Position numbers and translations under genes: made by a program. Below are positions 25,701 through 32,956 of a stretch of 64,000 nucleotides of DNA, one piece after another. The DNA is from Solirubrobacter ginsenosidimutans (lineage in GTDB: Bacteria; Actinomycetota; Thermoleophilia; Solirubrobacterales; Solirubrobacteraceae). The stretch spans positions 1 to 64,000 of the forward strand of contig NZ_JAPDOD010000048.1 in NCBI RefSeq assembly GCF_027587205.1, read 5' to 3'. A model generated the notes under the pieces. The model searched no databases, had not been told where the DNA came from, and was given only the letters and a program-made list of their open reading frames with translations. Numbering within the stretch: position 1 is the first letter of the stretch; every line of letters begins with the position of its first letter.

Positions 25701-26167
25701 GCGGCGAACTCGGTCAGGTTGACCTTGCCGAGGATCACCGCACCCGCGGCCTTCAGGCGCTGCACGACGAACGCGTCCTTGTCGGGCACCGAGTGCTCGA
25801 GCACGATCGAGGACGCCGTCGTCGGCATCCCTGCGACGTCGATGTTGTCCTTGAGCAGGACCGGCAGGCCTTCGAGCGGCCCGCGGACGCTGTGCGTCGC
25901 GCGGGCGAGGTCGGAGACCCGCGCTTCTCTGAGCGCGTTCGGGTTGAGCGCGCGGACGGCGTTGAGCGCCGGGCCGCGCTGGTTGACCGCGGCGATGCGG
26001 TCGATGTAGGCCTTGGTGAGCTCGACCGACGTCAGCTCACCCGCCGTCAGCTTCGCCTCCAGCTCCGTGGCCGAGGTGCGTTCGAGATCCGGCACGGCCG
26101 CCGCCGCCGGCTGCGCTCCCGCCGCCAGCGCGGTCACCACGGCCAGCGCCGCGATGTGCTGCTTCAT
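22691..26167 (-). CDS. Secreted tandem amidase-signature protein with WxL-like C-terminal domain
   Basis: This is an exported protein of 1158 residues with a signal peptide (cleavage near AAAAV) and two amidase-signature domains, at about 30-510 and 530-1030. Domain 1 keeps the Ser-cisSer-Lys triad: Lys106 in LLKDNIDVAG, GGSSAGS at 184-190 and Ser210 in SDTEGSILSPA. Domain 2 has VSDTIDVAG, so the lysine is replaced by serine; its TNGSSAG loop remains but the GS-I nucleophile block is lost. Domain 2 is probably inactive. The last 116 residues are the same domain as in the four secreted proteins at 9.8-19.8 kb. Amide or peptide-amide hydrolysis is inferred from domain 1. Confidence 0.85.
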   Translation of the reverse strand: MKQHIAALAVVTALAAGAQPAAAAVPDLERTSATELEAKLTAGELTSVELTKAYIDRIAAVNQRGPALNAVRALNPNALREARVSDLARATHSVRGPLEGLPVLLKDNIDVAGMPTTASSIVLEHSVPDKDAFVVQRLKAAGAVILGKVNLTEFAAWVSNNQSSGNGSLHGQVLNPYDTSTDPGGSSAGSGVAAAAGLAALTIGSDTEGSILSPATQNGVVGIRPTTGLWSRTGVVPISESQDTLGPLVQTTSDAALLLNALTAVDPEDPHTAETAPVVGTDYTAGLKPDALQGARIAVTSGGSAQYAAAKTALQNLGATLVTITLPNFPTAQSLQTREFRRDLNHYLSRLPASAPIKSYDEAYAYFHDHPEEGLKYGDSRFGPPAQYHLENPDEEAEYEGVKTFEINRARTYLDGLLNGVDAVLQTQLGLISPAAFAGYPIVSVPGGFPADTGRPVNITFVGRRFSEAKLLGYAYAYEQATKNRKPASEINPASWRCVPGTAAYDPVGCGPFAGFAGPLTDALIAPVLDLEHLSINDIQRRFAAGTLTSTQLVKAYLDRIHYVNNQGPGIDAVRAINPGALAEAAAPRPGPLSGIPVLVSDTIDVAGMPTTGGSLALKDVVPTKDAAVVTKLKAAGAIILGKVNVTELNGMVATGMPAGYGSLHGQVLNPYDVRTSTNGSSAGAVAAAAAGLAAATIGVETDETTSGTNNATNSASISALAPAAATGVAAFRPTFGLVSRTGVMPVARSQDIPAPVGKSVADIASVLSGLVGPDPADATTANAPAVAPDYAAGLTKGALAGKRIGVIAPTSGNSLTPFTDAVADITALGATIVPLTAPNRPTTAKIVDREFKRDLDAYLAPYGKSTADIVAFNDAHPRDTLKFGQARLRAAAAINLGDPATATSYANDLANGRTLSKAYIDTLLANAGAPVDAILSLTATMAEVGTRAGYPQVSIPAGYDATARRPQSISFTGTAGDDAKLLGFGYAFERAALVRQTPSEVMPQTWHCIAPIVYIDRTKSCGPGEVVPADAGGDATVVPAPVGGTVAATLSLTLGAPASFGPFTPGLAKEYSASTTANIVSTALDATLTVSDPGHLMNGTFALPEPLQVSFSKSTWAAPVSNDPVTIAFKQAVKASDALRTGAYSKTLTFTLSTTNP

Positions 26168-26234
26168 CTGTCCCCCTCCGTTGAGGTGTTGCTCCTCCGA
26201 GCGGAACGCTATGTCTGGCGCCGGTTTGCGCCCA

Positions 26235-26277
26235 ACCGGCAGATGCCTGAAGTGGGGCCGGACCCGACCGGCAGGTG
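26235..26277 (-). promoter_or_regulatory. Direct repeats upstream of the tandem amidase
   Basis: ACCGGCAGATG (26235-26245) and ACCGGCAGGTG (26267-26277) are near-identical 11-mers with a 32-bp period, in the 124-nt gap before the amidase ATG at 26167. This period of about three helical turns would suit a regulator binding two sites, but no regulator is identified. Confidence 0.3.
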
Positions 26278-26291
26278 TCGCGACTCGGCCC

Positions 26292-26531
26292 CTACGTGTG
26301 GCCCGTCGTGACCCGCATGCCCGCGGTCACGGGGGTGATGCACGAGCGGACGACGACCCCGTCGACCACGACGCGGCATTCCTGGCACACGCCGATCCCG
26401 CAGTAGAGGCCGCGCGGGTTGCCCGCGGGGCTGTCGCGCAGGGTCTCCTGGCCGGCGGTGAGCAGCACCGCGGCGAGGCTCTGCCCGCGTGGCGCGGTGA
26501 GCGCGCGCCCGTCGACGATCACCTCGATCAC
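26292..26531 (-). CDS. Small [2Fe-2S] protein, gamma subunit (HcnA / hydroxyproline dehydrogenase gamma type)
   Basis: This 79-residue ferredoxin-like subunit belongs to the Fer2_4 type. The plant-type cluster ligands are at Cys44, Cys49, Cys52 and Cys64 (YCGIGVCQEC and RSCITP). Its GTG start overlaps the beta-subunit stop by 4 nt (GTGA), so the two are co-translated. In the known heterotrimers this subunit passes electrons between the two flavins. Its sequence was previously hidden at the end of a longer out-of-frame reading of the beta gene. Confidence 0.85.
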   Translation of the reverse strand: MIEVIVDGRALTAPRGQSLAAVLLTAGQETLRDSPAGNPRGLYCGIGVCQECRVVVDGVVVRSCITPVTAGMRVTTGHT

Positions 26532-27688
26532 GAGGCGGCCAGCTCGACCGGGGCGAAGCGGTCCGGCGAGAACCACTCGATCGGCACCGGGCTCGGCGCG
26601 CCGGTGTGCCACAACGCGACGAGCTCGCCGGTCGCGGGGGCGAGGCCGATGCCGGCACCCTCGTGCCCGGTGGCGACGCAGATGTTCGGCGCCTCCGCGA
26701 ACGGGCCGATGATCGGCACGTGATCGGGCGTCAGCGGGCGCAGGCCGGCGTACACCCGCAGCGCGCGGGCGTCGTTGAGGACCGGGAAGAAGCGGGCGGC
26801 GCGACGGGCGATCGCGCCGGCGACGCCCAGCTCGACCTCGCGGTCGAAGCCGACGTGCTGTCTCGAACTGCCGAGCAGCGCGGTGCCGGACGGGGTCGAC
26901 TCGACCACCATCGCGATCTGCAGGGCGGCGTCGTCGGCCTCGACGGCGGCGACGTACCCCGCCTCGCTCAGCTTGCGGCGGAAGACCACGGGAGAGCGTT
27001 CGAGCACCACGATCTGGCCCTTGCGCGGCGTGACCGGGACGGTCAACCCCGCGGTCTCGAGCAGCTTCGGCGTCCACACGCCCGCGGCGATGACGACCAT
27101 GTCCGCGCCGACGCGGCCGGAGCTCGTCTCCACGCCGGTCGCGCGGCCGTCGGCTCCGCGGAGGATCGCCTTCACCGTGACGTCGGTGACCAGCTCCGCC
27201 CCGAGGCGCACGGCGCCGCGGACGAGCGCGGCGGTCGCCAGCCGCGGCTCCAGCTGCGCATCGGCCGGATAGAGGACGCCGCCCGGGAGGTCGTGCGCGG
27301 CGTACGGCTCCTCGCGGCGCAGCGCGTCCGCGTCCAGCACCTCGCCTTCGACGCCCAGGCCCGCGAGCACGCGGTTGCGCTCGGCGCAGGCGAGCAACTC
27401 GGCCTCGGTCTCGGCGACGACGATGCTGCCCTTGCGGTCGTACTCGAAGTCGTCCAGCTCGGCCGAGAGGCCCTGCCAGAGGTCGCCGGAGCGAAGCGCG
27501 AGCGGCAATTCGCGCTCGAGCTCCTTGTCCCACGCGAGCACATTGCCCTCGCACGAGCCGGAGCTCCCGGAGGCGACGTAGGAGCGATCGTAGAGCCGGA
27601 CGGACACGCCGGCCGCGGCCAGGTAGTAGGCGCACGAGGCGCCCACGACGCCAGCGCCCACCACGACGACGTCAGGACTGCGACCCAT
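26528..27688 (-). CDS. FAD-dependent DAO-family dehydrogenase, beta (catalytic) subunit (HcnC / hydroxyproline dehydrogenase beta type)
   Basis: This is the D-amino-acid-oxidase-fold catalytic subunit, 386 residues. The dinucleotide motif VVVGAGVVGASCAYYLA is at about 8-24, with a GSSGSCEGNV loop, a central WTPKLLE segment, and the DAO C-terminal hallmark RVYAGLRPLTPDHVPIIGP with VATGHEGAGIGLAPATGEL. It oxidises an amine or imino acid and works with the 79-residue gamma subunit and the FAD alpha subunit. A leaderless promoter is predicted: TAGGGT ends 6 nt before the ATG. The true substrate is unresolved. Confidence 0.87.
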   Translation of the reverse strand: MGRSPDVVVVGAGVVGASCAYYLAAAGVSVRLYDRSYVASGSSGSCEGNVLAWDKELERELPLALRSGDLWQGLSAELDDFEYDRKGSIVVAETEAELLACAERNRVLAGLGVEGEVLDADALRREEPYAAHDLPGGVLYPADAQLEPRLATAALVRGAVRLGAELVTDVTVKAILRGADGRATGVETSSGRVGADMVVIAAGVWTPKLLETAGLTVPVTPRKGQIVVLERSPVVFRRKLSEAGYVAAVEADDAALQIAMVVESTPSGTALLGSSRQHVGFDREVELGVAGAIARRAARFFPVLNDARALRVYAGLRPLTPDHVPIIGPFAEAPNICVATGHEGAGIGLAPATGELVALWHTGAPSPVPIEWFSPDRFAPVELAAS

Positions 27689-27694
27689 GATCCC

Positions 27695-27700
27695 ACCCTA
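27695..27700 (-). promoter_or_regulatory. Leaderless -10 element of the beta-gamma operon
   Basis: Read on the - strand, TAGGGT is 6 nt before the ATG at 27688. Upstream, CGACAT appears at 27725-27730 and 27758-27763 (+ strand), matching the motif upstream of the alpha-subunit gene. Confidence 0.45.
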
Positions 27701-27850
27701 GGGGCTATGTGCGATCCCGGCTTCCGACATTCGATGCATGGAAGCCCTGCCGCCCTTCGACATATCTCCATTGCGGGGGTCATCCGACGAGACGGAAAAT
27801 GCCGGGCAAGGGGGACCACTGGGTCCATGTAAGAGGGGTGTGTGCGCGAC

Positions 27851-27888
27851 GGTGAGTGGTGCGAGCGGAGGGGCCGCCGCCACTCACC
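27851..27888 (-). terminator. Strong hairpin over the stop of the ALDH-like gene
   Basis: GGTGAGTGG (27851-27859) pairs perfectly with CCACTCACC (27880-27888), and there is further pairing inside the loop. It straddles the TGA stop of the gene ending at 27884 and probably ends that transcript. Confidence 0.55.
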
Positions 27889-29176
27889 GGTTGCGCGCGG
27901 ACCGCACGAGCGCTCGCAACGCCGGCCAGCGGCGCGACTCCCGCCCGTGGCGCGCTTCGGCCACAGCGGTCATGAACGACGTGTCGCGCACCGGCAGCCG
28001 CGGCGTCCCCGGGGCCCAGGCGGCGCGCCATTCGAGCTGGCGCGGAACGACGTGGCGCGCGATTCGCACCTCCGGCGCCGTGGGCGAGAGCCCGTGGCGG
28101 CCGAACCACGTGGTCTCCGACGGCAGCCGGCGCGAGACCCGCTCGCCCTTGTAGCGGTCACGGGCCCAGACGGAGATCGGGCCGGCGCGACCGTCGCGGG
28201 CGGCGACGCGGACGGCCGTATCGGCGTCCGGGACCACGACGACCGCCAGCGTGAGTCCATCCGGGCGGGTGAACCGCGGGTCCTCGGCGGTGAGGCCGTC
28301 GAGGATCATCGGCGTCGCGAAGACGCCCGGCGCGCTCGGGCCGATGTCGGTGTCCTCGGCTCGCGGGTCGCCGACCTTCAGGCGCGCGGCGCCCTCGCGC
28401 AGCGCCTCGACGAGGCCGACCACGGCGCCCTCGACCATCACGAGCCGGCCCGCGGCGGCGGGGTGACGCCCCGATCCGGCGAACGCGGCCCACAGGGCGG
28501 CCTCGACCACCTGATCCCTCGGCGCGCCCTCGAGCACGAGCAGGGTCCCGAGCCGGGCGGGCGGCTGCAGGTCGAGCACGCGCCGGCAGTGGTCCTCGAG
28601 CCCGGGCGCGGGCGGCATGGCGGTGGTCAGAAGCTCGCCGGGAAGGCCGGCACGCAGGAAGATCTGGCGCAGGCGCTGAGCGGCGAGCGGCGCCCCCGCG
28701 GCGAGGATCACGGCATTTCCGGCGAGCAGCGCCGCAGCGGCCTCCAGGACGGGCTCGGCCCACGGCGAGGCCGACGGGCCGCGCAGGCCGATGACGCCCA
28801 CCGGCGATTGGATCAGGCGGGTGCTGCGACCCGCGAGCAGCGCCACCCGCGAGGCGAGGCGCCGGTCGGCGAGCGCCCGCGGCCCGTCCGCGGCGAGCCG
28901 GTGCAGACCCTCGACGGTGGGCAGGAGCTCGGAGCGGACGATGTGGCTCTTCGGCCAGCCGGTCTCGTCCGCGAGCCTGAGCGCGACGGCGTCGAGCTCG
29001 TCGAGCATCGCCACCGCCGTGCGCCGGATGTAGCGCGCGCGGGACGCGACCGGCACGAGCGACCACAGCGGCTGCGCCATCCTGGCCGCCGCCGCGGCGC
29101 CGGCGAGGTCGACCGGGTCGAGCGTCCCGAGCAGTGCGCCGCTGGCGGGCGCGCGGATCTCGACGGCGTCAGTCAC
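27884..29176 (-). CDS. Aldehyde-dehydrogenase-like protein lacking the catalytic cysteine
   Basis: The fold is that of the NAD(P)-dependent aldehyde dehydrogenase superfamily, but key sites are degraded. In this 430-residue protein the catalytic Glu equivalent survives (Glu216 in LVLEGAP). The usual GQxC nucleophile segment reads GRHP (236-239), giving proline in place of cysteine, and the PWNFP cofactor loop reads RGPSASP. It is therefore unlikely to oxidise aldehydes and may be a structural or regulatory relic. I start it at the GTG at 29176; the 40 codons upstream would run through a palindromic repeat. It follows the flavoenzyme operon on the same strand. Confidence 0.75.
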   Translation of the reverse strand: MTDAVEIRAPASGALLGTLDPVDLAGAAAAARMAQPLWSLVPVASRARYIRRTAVAMLDELDAVALRLADETGWPKSHIVRSELLPTVEGLHRLAADGPRALADRRLASRVALLAGRSTRLIQSPVGVIGLRGPSASPWAEPVLEAAAALLAGNAVILAAGAPLAAQRLRQIFLRAGLPGELLTTAMPPAPGLEDHCRRVLDLQPPARLGTLLVLEGAPRDQVVEAALWAAFAGSGRHPAAAGRLVMVEGAVVGLVEALREGAARLKVGDPRAEDTDIGPSAPGVFATPMILDGLTAEDPRFTRPDGLTLAVVVVPDADTAVRVAARDGRAGPISVWARDRYKGERVSRRLPSETTWFGRHGLSPTAPEVRIARHVVPRQLEWRAAWAPGTPRLPVRDTSFMTAVAEARHGRESRRWPALRALVRSARNR

Positions 29177-29214
29177 GCGCCCACCGCGGCCGGGGCAGAG
29201 CGCCGTCTCGGCCC

Positions 29215-29261
29215 GCGAGCGTCGAGTTTCTCGCGCTGTACTCGAGAAAGTCGACGCTCGC
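29215..29261. repeat. 47-nt dispersed palindromic repeat, copy 1
   Basis: The left arm 29215-29233 pairs with 29243-29261 at 18 of 19 positions around a 9-nt loop. The core is TTTCTCG...CGAGAAA. Copies with the same 19-9-19 layout are at 37501-37547 and 47902-47948. This one lies between rarA and the ALDH-like gene. Confidence 0.8.
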
Positions 29262-29292
29262 GTCGCGCGCGCCGGCCCGCCTCGCGCCCACT

Positions 29293-30606
29293 TCACGCAT
29301 CTCGGCGCCTCGCGCTGCGCGCGGCGTTGAGCCGCTCGCGCATCGTCGGCTCGGTGTCGCCCGGGTCGTAGAAGCGCAGGCCTTCGAGGCCTTCGGGCAG
29401 GTGCTCCTGGTCGTTGACGTTGCCCGGGTGATCGTGCGGGTAGTCGTAGCCCTTTCCGCGGCCGAGGGACTTCGCGCCCGGGTAGTGGGCGTCGCGCAAC
29501 GCGGACGGTGGCAGCGCGGCTCCGTGCTCGCGGATGTACGCGCGCGCCGCGGACAGCGCCATCCCCGCGGCGTTGGACTTCGGGGCGAGCGCGAGGTAGA
29601 CCGCGGCCTGGGCGAGGGCGAAGTGCGCCTCGGGCAGCCCGACGTGCTCGACCGCGTGCGCGGCCGCGACCGCCACCTGCAGCGCCTGCGGGGCGGCGTT
29701 GCCGATGTCCTCGGAGGCCAGGATGATCATCCGCCGCGCGATGTAGCGCGCGTCCTCGCCGCCCTCGAGCATCGCCGCGAGGTAGTAGAGCGACGCGTCC
29801 GGGTCCGACCCGCGGGTGGACTTGATCCAGGCCGAGATGTAGTCGTAGTGCTGGTCGCCGCCCTTGTCGTAGCGGACGGCCTTGCGCTGCATCGCGTCCT
29901 CGGCGTCGGCCAGGGTGACCTCCTGGCCGGTGCGCGCGGACGTGTCCAGCGCCAGCTCGAGCGCGTTCAGCGACGACCGCGCGTCCCCGCCGGAGCGCCC
30001 GGCGATGAAGTCGATCACCTCGTCGGACACGGTCCGCCCGAGCTCGTCGAGCGCCCGCCGCAGCAGGCCCGCGATGTCGTCCTGCGTGAGCTCGTGCAGC
30101 TCATAGACCTGCGCGCGGGAGATCAGGGCGGAGTTGACCTCGAAGTACGGGTTCTCGGTCGTCGCGCCGACCAGCACGACCAGGCCCTCCTCGACGGCCG
30201 GCAGCAGCGCGTCCTGCTGGGCCTTGTTGAAGCGATGGATCTCGTCGAGGAAGAAGATCGTGTGGCGGCCGTTGCGGCGTCGTTCGCGAGCGCGGGCGAT
30301 CACTTCGCGCACCTCCGCCCGCCCCGCCTCGACCGCGCTCAGCTCCTCGAAGGCGGCGTCGGCGTACTCGGCCGACATCCGCGCGAGCGTCGTCTTGCCG
30401 GTCCCGGGCGGTCCGTAGAGGATCATCGAGTGCGGCTCGCCCGACTGGATCGCGGTGCGCAGCGCGCTCGACGGTCCGAGCAGGTGGGTCTGGCCGACGA
30501 ACTCCTCCAGCGTGCGCGGGCGCATGCGCGCGGCGAGCGGCAGGTCGCCCGCCGGGGGCTCCGAGCGCCCGGCCGGTTCGTCGGGCACGTCGAAGAGCCG
30601 TCCCAT
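29293..30606 (-). CDS. rarA: Replication-associated recombination protein A (MgsA/RarA, AAA+ ATPase)
   Basis: This is a clamp-loader-like ATPase that acts at stalled replication forks, 437 residues. The family N-terminal block is clear (PLAARMRPRTLEEFVGQTHLL), Walker A is GPPGTGKTT at 65-73, Walker B is IFFLDEIHRFNK, and the sensor is TTENPYFEVNSALISR. The C-terminal tetramerisation half includes the expected SDPDASLYYLAAMLEGGED-type block, here RGSDPDASLYYLAAM. I start it at the ATG at 30606; upstream codons would run into chrA. It diverges from chrA with only 17 nt between starts. Confidence 0.95.
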   Translation of the reverse strand: MGRLFDVPDEPAGRSEPPAGDLPLAARMRPRTLEEFVGQTHLLGPSSALRTAIQSGEPHSMILYGPPGTGKTTLARMSAEYADAAFEELSAVEAGRAEVREVIARARERRRNGRHTIFFLDEIHRFNKAQQDALLPAVEEGLVVLVGATTENPYFEVNSALISRAQVYELHELTQDDIAGLLRRALDELGRTVSDEVIDFIAGRSGGDARSSLNALELALDTSARTGQEVTLADAEDAMQRKAVRYDKGGDQHYDYISAWIKSTRGSDPDASLYYLAAMLEGGEDARYIARRMIILASEDIGNAAPQALQVAVAAAHAVEHVGLPEAHFALAQAAVYLALAPKSNAAGMALSAARAYIREHGAALPPSALRDAHYPGAKSLGRGKGYDYPHDHPGNVNDQEHLPEGLEGLRFYDPGDTEPTMRERLNAARSARRRDA

Positions 30607-30610
30607 TGCG

Positions 30611-30619
30611 CTAAGTATG
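30611..30619. promoter_or_regulatory. Candidate overlapping divergent -10 elements (rarA/chrA)
   Basis: CTAAGTATG holds a + strand element (TAAGTA, 6 nt before the chrA GTG) and a - strand element (CATACT, 7 nt before the rarA ATG). With 17 nt between the starts both transcripts would have to be leaderless. The matches to consensus are imperfect. Confidence 0.35.
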
Positions 30620-30623
30620 CGGC

Positions 30624-31649
30624 GTGCCCCTCGCGTCCCTGACCACGGTGGCGCGCGAGTGGGGGCGGATCGGCGTGCTCGGCTTCGGCGGGCCACCCGC
30701 CCACGTCGCGCTGCTGCGCGATCTGACGGTGAAGCGACGCGCGTGGATCGACACGCGCGAGTTCGAGGATGCCTTCGCCGCCTGCAGCCTGTTGCCCGGC
30801 CCGGCCAGCACGCAGCTGGCGATCTTCACGGCGATGCGCGTGGCGGGGCGGACCGGGGCCGTCGTGGGCGGGCTCGCGTTCATCCTGCCCGGCTTGATCG
30901 CGGTGCTCGCGATCGCGGCGGTGTCGCTCTCCAGCGAGCCGCCGGCGTGGATCGCCGGGTTCGGCGCCGGCGCCGCGGCGGCGGTCGTGGCCGTCGTCGC
31001 GCAGGCGGGGATCGCGCTGATCGACCCGCGGCGCGGGCTCGTCTACGTCGTCGCGGGAACGGCGGGCGCGGTGTTCCTCGGGCCTTACGTGGTCGCCGTG
31101 CTGCTGCTCTGCGGCCTCGCCTCGCTGGGCCGCTACACGCTCCAGTCCACGGTCTGGCCGGCGCTCGTCTGGCTCTCGATCAAGGTCGGCGCGCTGTCCT
31201 ACGGCGGCGGCTACGTGATCATCCCGCTGATGCGCGAGGACGCGAGCGCGTGGATGAGCCCGCAGGCCTTCGCCAACGCGGTCGCCTACGGGCAGATCAC
31301 GCCCGGCCCGGTCGTCCACACGGTCGCGTTCGTCGGCTACGGCGCCGCGGGGCTCGGCGGCGGCCTGGTGGCGGCGGCGATCGCCTTCGCTCCGAGCTTC
31401 GCGTTCGTGCTGATCGGCGGGCCGCACTTCGAGCGCCTGCGCGGCTCCAAGCACGTCCGCGCGTTCCTCGACGGCGCCGGCCCGGCCGCCGCGGGCGCGA
31501 TCCTCGGCGCCGCGGTCCCGCTGCTGGACTCGTTCGAGCACGCGTGGCAGTGGGTCGTGCTGGCGCTGGCTGGCGTCGCGCTGCTGCGGATAGCGCCGAT
31601 CTGGGTGCTCGTGGCGGGTGGGGTCGCGGGGGTCGCCACTACGCTCTAG
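30624..31649 (+). CDS. chrA: Chromate transporter family protein (CHR)
   Basis: This membrane protein of 341 residues has two tandem CHR domains. The N-terminal copy shows the hallmark GVLGFGGPPAHVALL and FAACSLLPGPASTQLAIF; the C-terminal copy has the matching GALSYGGGYVIIPLM and YGQITPGPVVHTVAFVGY. ChrA exports chromate in resistant bacteria, but many homologs have no tested substrate. About ten membrane spans are expected. The M20 peptidase promoter lies within its last codons. Confidence 0.9.
   Translation: MPLASLTTVAREWGRIGVLGFGGPPAHVALLRDLTVKRRAWIDTREFEDAFAACSLLPGPASTQLAIFTAMRVAGRTGAVVGGLAFILPGLIAVLAIAAVSLSSEPPAWIAGFGAGAAAAVVAVVAQAGIALIDPRRGLVYVVAGTAGAVFLGPYVVAVLLLCGLASLGRYTLQSTVWPALVWLSIKVGALSYGGGYVIIPLMREDASAWMSPQAFANAVAYGQITPGPVVHTVAFVGYGAAGLGGGLVAAAIAFAPSFAFVLIGGPHFERLRGSKHVRAFLDGAGPAAAGAILGAAVPLLDSFEHAWQWVVLALAGVALLRIAPIWVLVAGGVAGVATTL
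31640..31645 (+). promoter_or_regulatory. Leaderless -10 element of the M20 peptidase gene
   Basis: TACGCT, inside the last codons of chrA, is 6 nt before the ATG at 31652. There is no ribosome binding site. Confidence 0.45.
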
Positions 31650-31651
31650 CG

Positions 31652-32956
31652 ATGGGGCTCGCCGAAGATCTGCAGGACGAGACCGCCGAGGTCCTGGCGA
31701 AGCTGATCCGCTTCAAGACCGTCAACCCGCCGGGCAACGAGCGGGAATGCCTTGAGTGGCTCGCGGGCTATCTCACGGACGCCGGGCTGGAGTGCGAGCT
31801 CGACGGCGCCGAGCCCGAGCGACCCAACCTCGTCGCCAAATACGAGGGGGGCGAAGACGGCCCGGTCCTGGGCTACCTCTCCCATGTGGACACGGTGCTG
31901 GCCGACAGCGAGGACTGGACCGAGGACCCGTGGGGCGGCGAGGTGCGCGACGGCTTCCTCTACGGCCGCGGCACGATCGACATGAAGAACCAGACCGCCG
32001 CCGAGGCCGTCGCGGCCGCCCATCTCGCCCGCTCGGGCGCGCGCTTCAAGGGCACGCTGAAGGTGATCGCGGTCTCCGACGAGGAGACCGGCGGGGAACT
32101 GGGCGCCAAGTGGATCACCGAGCAGCGGCCGGACCTCTCGCGAGTGGACTTCCTGCTCAACGAGGGCGCGGGCGCGGTCATGCCCTACGGCGACCGCCGC
32201 CTGTATGGCGTCTGCGTGGCCGAGAAGGGAACCTTCCGCTTCAACGTCGACACCACCGGCACCGCCGCCCACGCGTCCGTGCCCGGCCTGGCCGAGAACG
32301 CGCTGCTCAAGCTCGCGCCGGTGATCACGCGGCTCGGCTCCAACCGTCCCCGCTACGACCTGATGGAGGCGACGAGCGCGCTCGTCGCCGCGCTCGGGGA
32401 GGACCCGGAGCACCCGAAGGCGGCGCTCGAGCGGATCGCCGCGGTGGAGCCGCGGCTGGCTCCGCTGCTCGACGCCGCCATGCGCGTCACGTTCGCGCCG
32501 ACGATCGTCTCGGCGGGCTCGAAGATCAACGTGATCCCGGCCCGCGCGCAGGTGCGCGTCGACTGCCGCGTCCCGCCCGGGATGGGCACCGACGTGGCGC
32601 TCAAGCGCGCGCGGGAGGTCCTGCAGGACGACAGCCTCCCGGTCACGTTCACCGAAGAGGTGACCGGCAACCGCTCGCCGGTCGAGTCGCGGCTGATGGA
32701 CGCGATCGGCGGCTGGCTCTCCGAGAACGATCCCGGCGCCGAGGCGGTGCCCACGGTCCTGCCCGCGTTCACCGACTGCCGCTGGTTCCGGGTGGCGTTC
32801 CCGGACTGCGTCGCCTACGGCTTCTTCCCCCAGCGCCACCAGACGGTGTACGAGACCTGGCCGCTGATGCACGCCAAGGACGAGCGCATCGACATCCGCG
32901 ACCTCGGCTTCGCCGCCGCGTTCTTTCACGACCTGCCCGGGAGGCTATTGACCTGA
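31652..32956 (+). CDS. M20 family metallopeptidase / deacylase (ArgE/DapE type)
   Basis: This is a di-zinc hydrolase of 434 residues. The metal-site segments are in order: SHVDTV, then GRGTIDMKNQ with the bridging Asp, SDEETGGELGAKW with the catalytic Glu pair, and a C-terminal RHQTVYETWP histidine. A dimerisation domain lies between about 190 and 310 (AHASVPGLAEN, INVIPARAQVRVDCR). Family members cleave amino-acid amides, dipeptides or N-acyl groups; the exact substrate is unclear. It overlaps the DUF1385 gene by one base (TGATG). Confidence 0.9.
   Translation: MGLAEDLQDETAEVLAKLIRFKTVNPPGNERECLEWLAGYLTDAGLECELDGAEPERPNLVAKYEGGEDGPVLGYLSHVDTVLADSEDWTEDPWGGEVRDGFLYGRGTIDMKNQTAAEAVAAAHLARSGARFKGTLKVIAVSDEETGGELGAKWITEQRPDLSRVDFLLNEGAGAVMPYGDRRLYGVCVAEKGTFRFNVDTTGTAAHASVPGLAENALLKLAPVITRLGSNRPRYDLMEATSALVAALGEDPEHPKAALERIAAVEPRLAPLLDAAMRVTFAPTIVSAGSKINVIPARAQVRVDCRVPPGMGTDVALKRAREVLQDDSLPVTFTEEVTGNRSPVESRLMDAIGGWLSENDPGAEAVPTVLPAFTDCRWFRVAFPDCVAYGFFPQRHQTVYETWPLMHAKDERIDIRDLGFAAAFFHDLPGRLLT

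Noticed and set aside
22880..26311. An open frame of 1143 codons antisense to the amidase gene
   Set aside because: The translation is Arg/Gly/Val/Asp-rich with no motif, typical of the shadow of a high-GC gene.
29134..30642. A long + strand ORF covering the rarA region
   Set aside because: It is antisense to the clear AAA+ ATPase RarA, and its first part is created by the 47-nt palindromic repeat.
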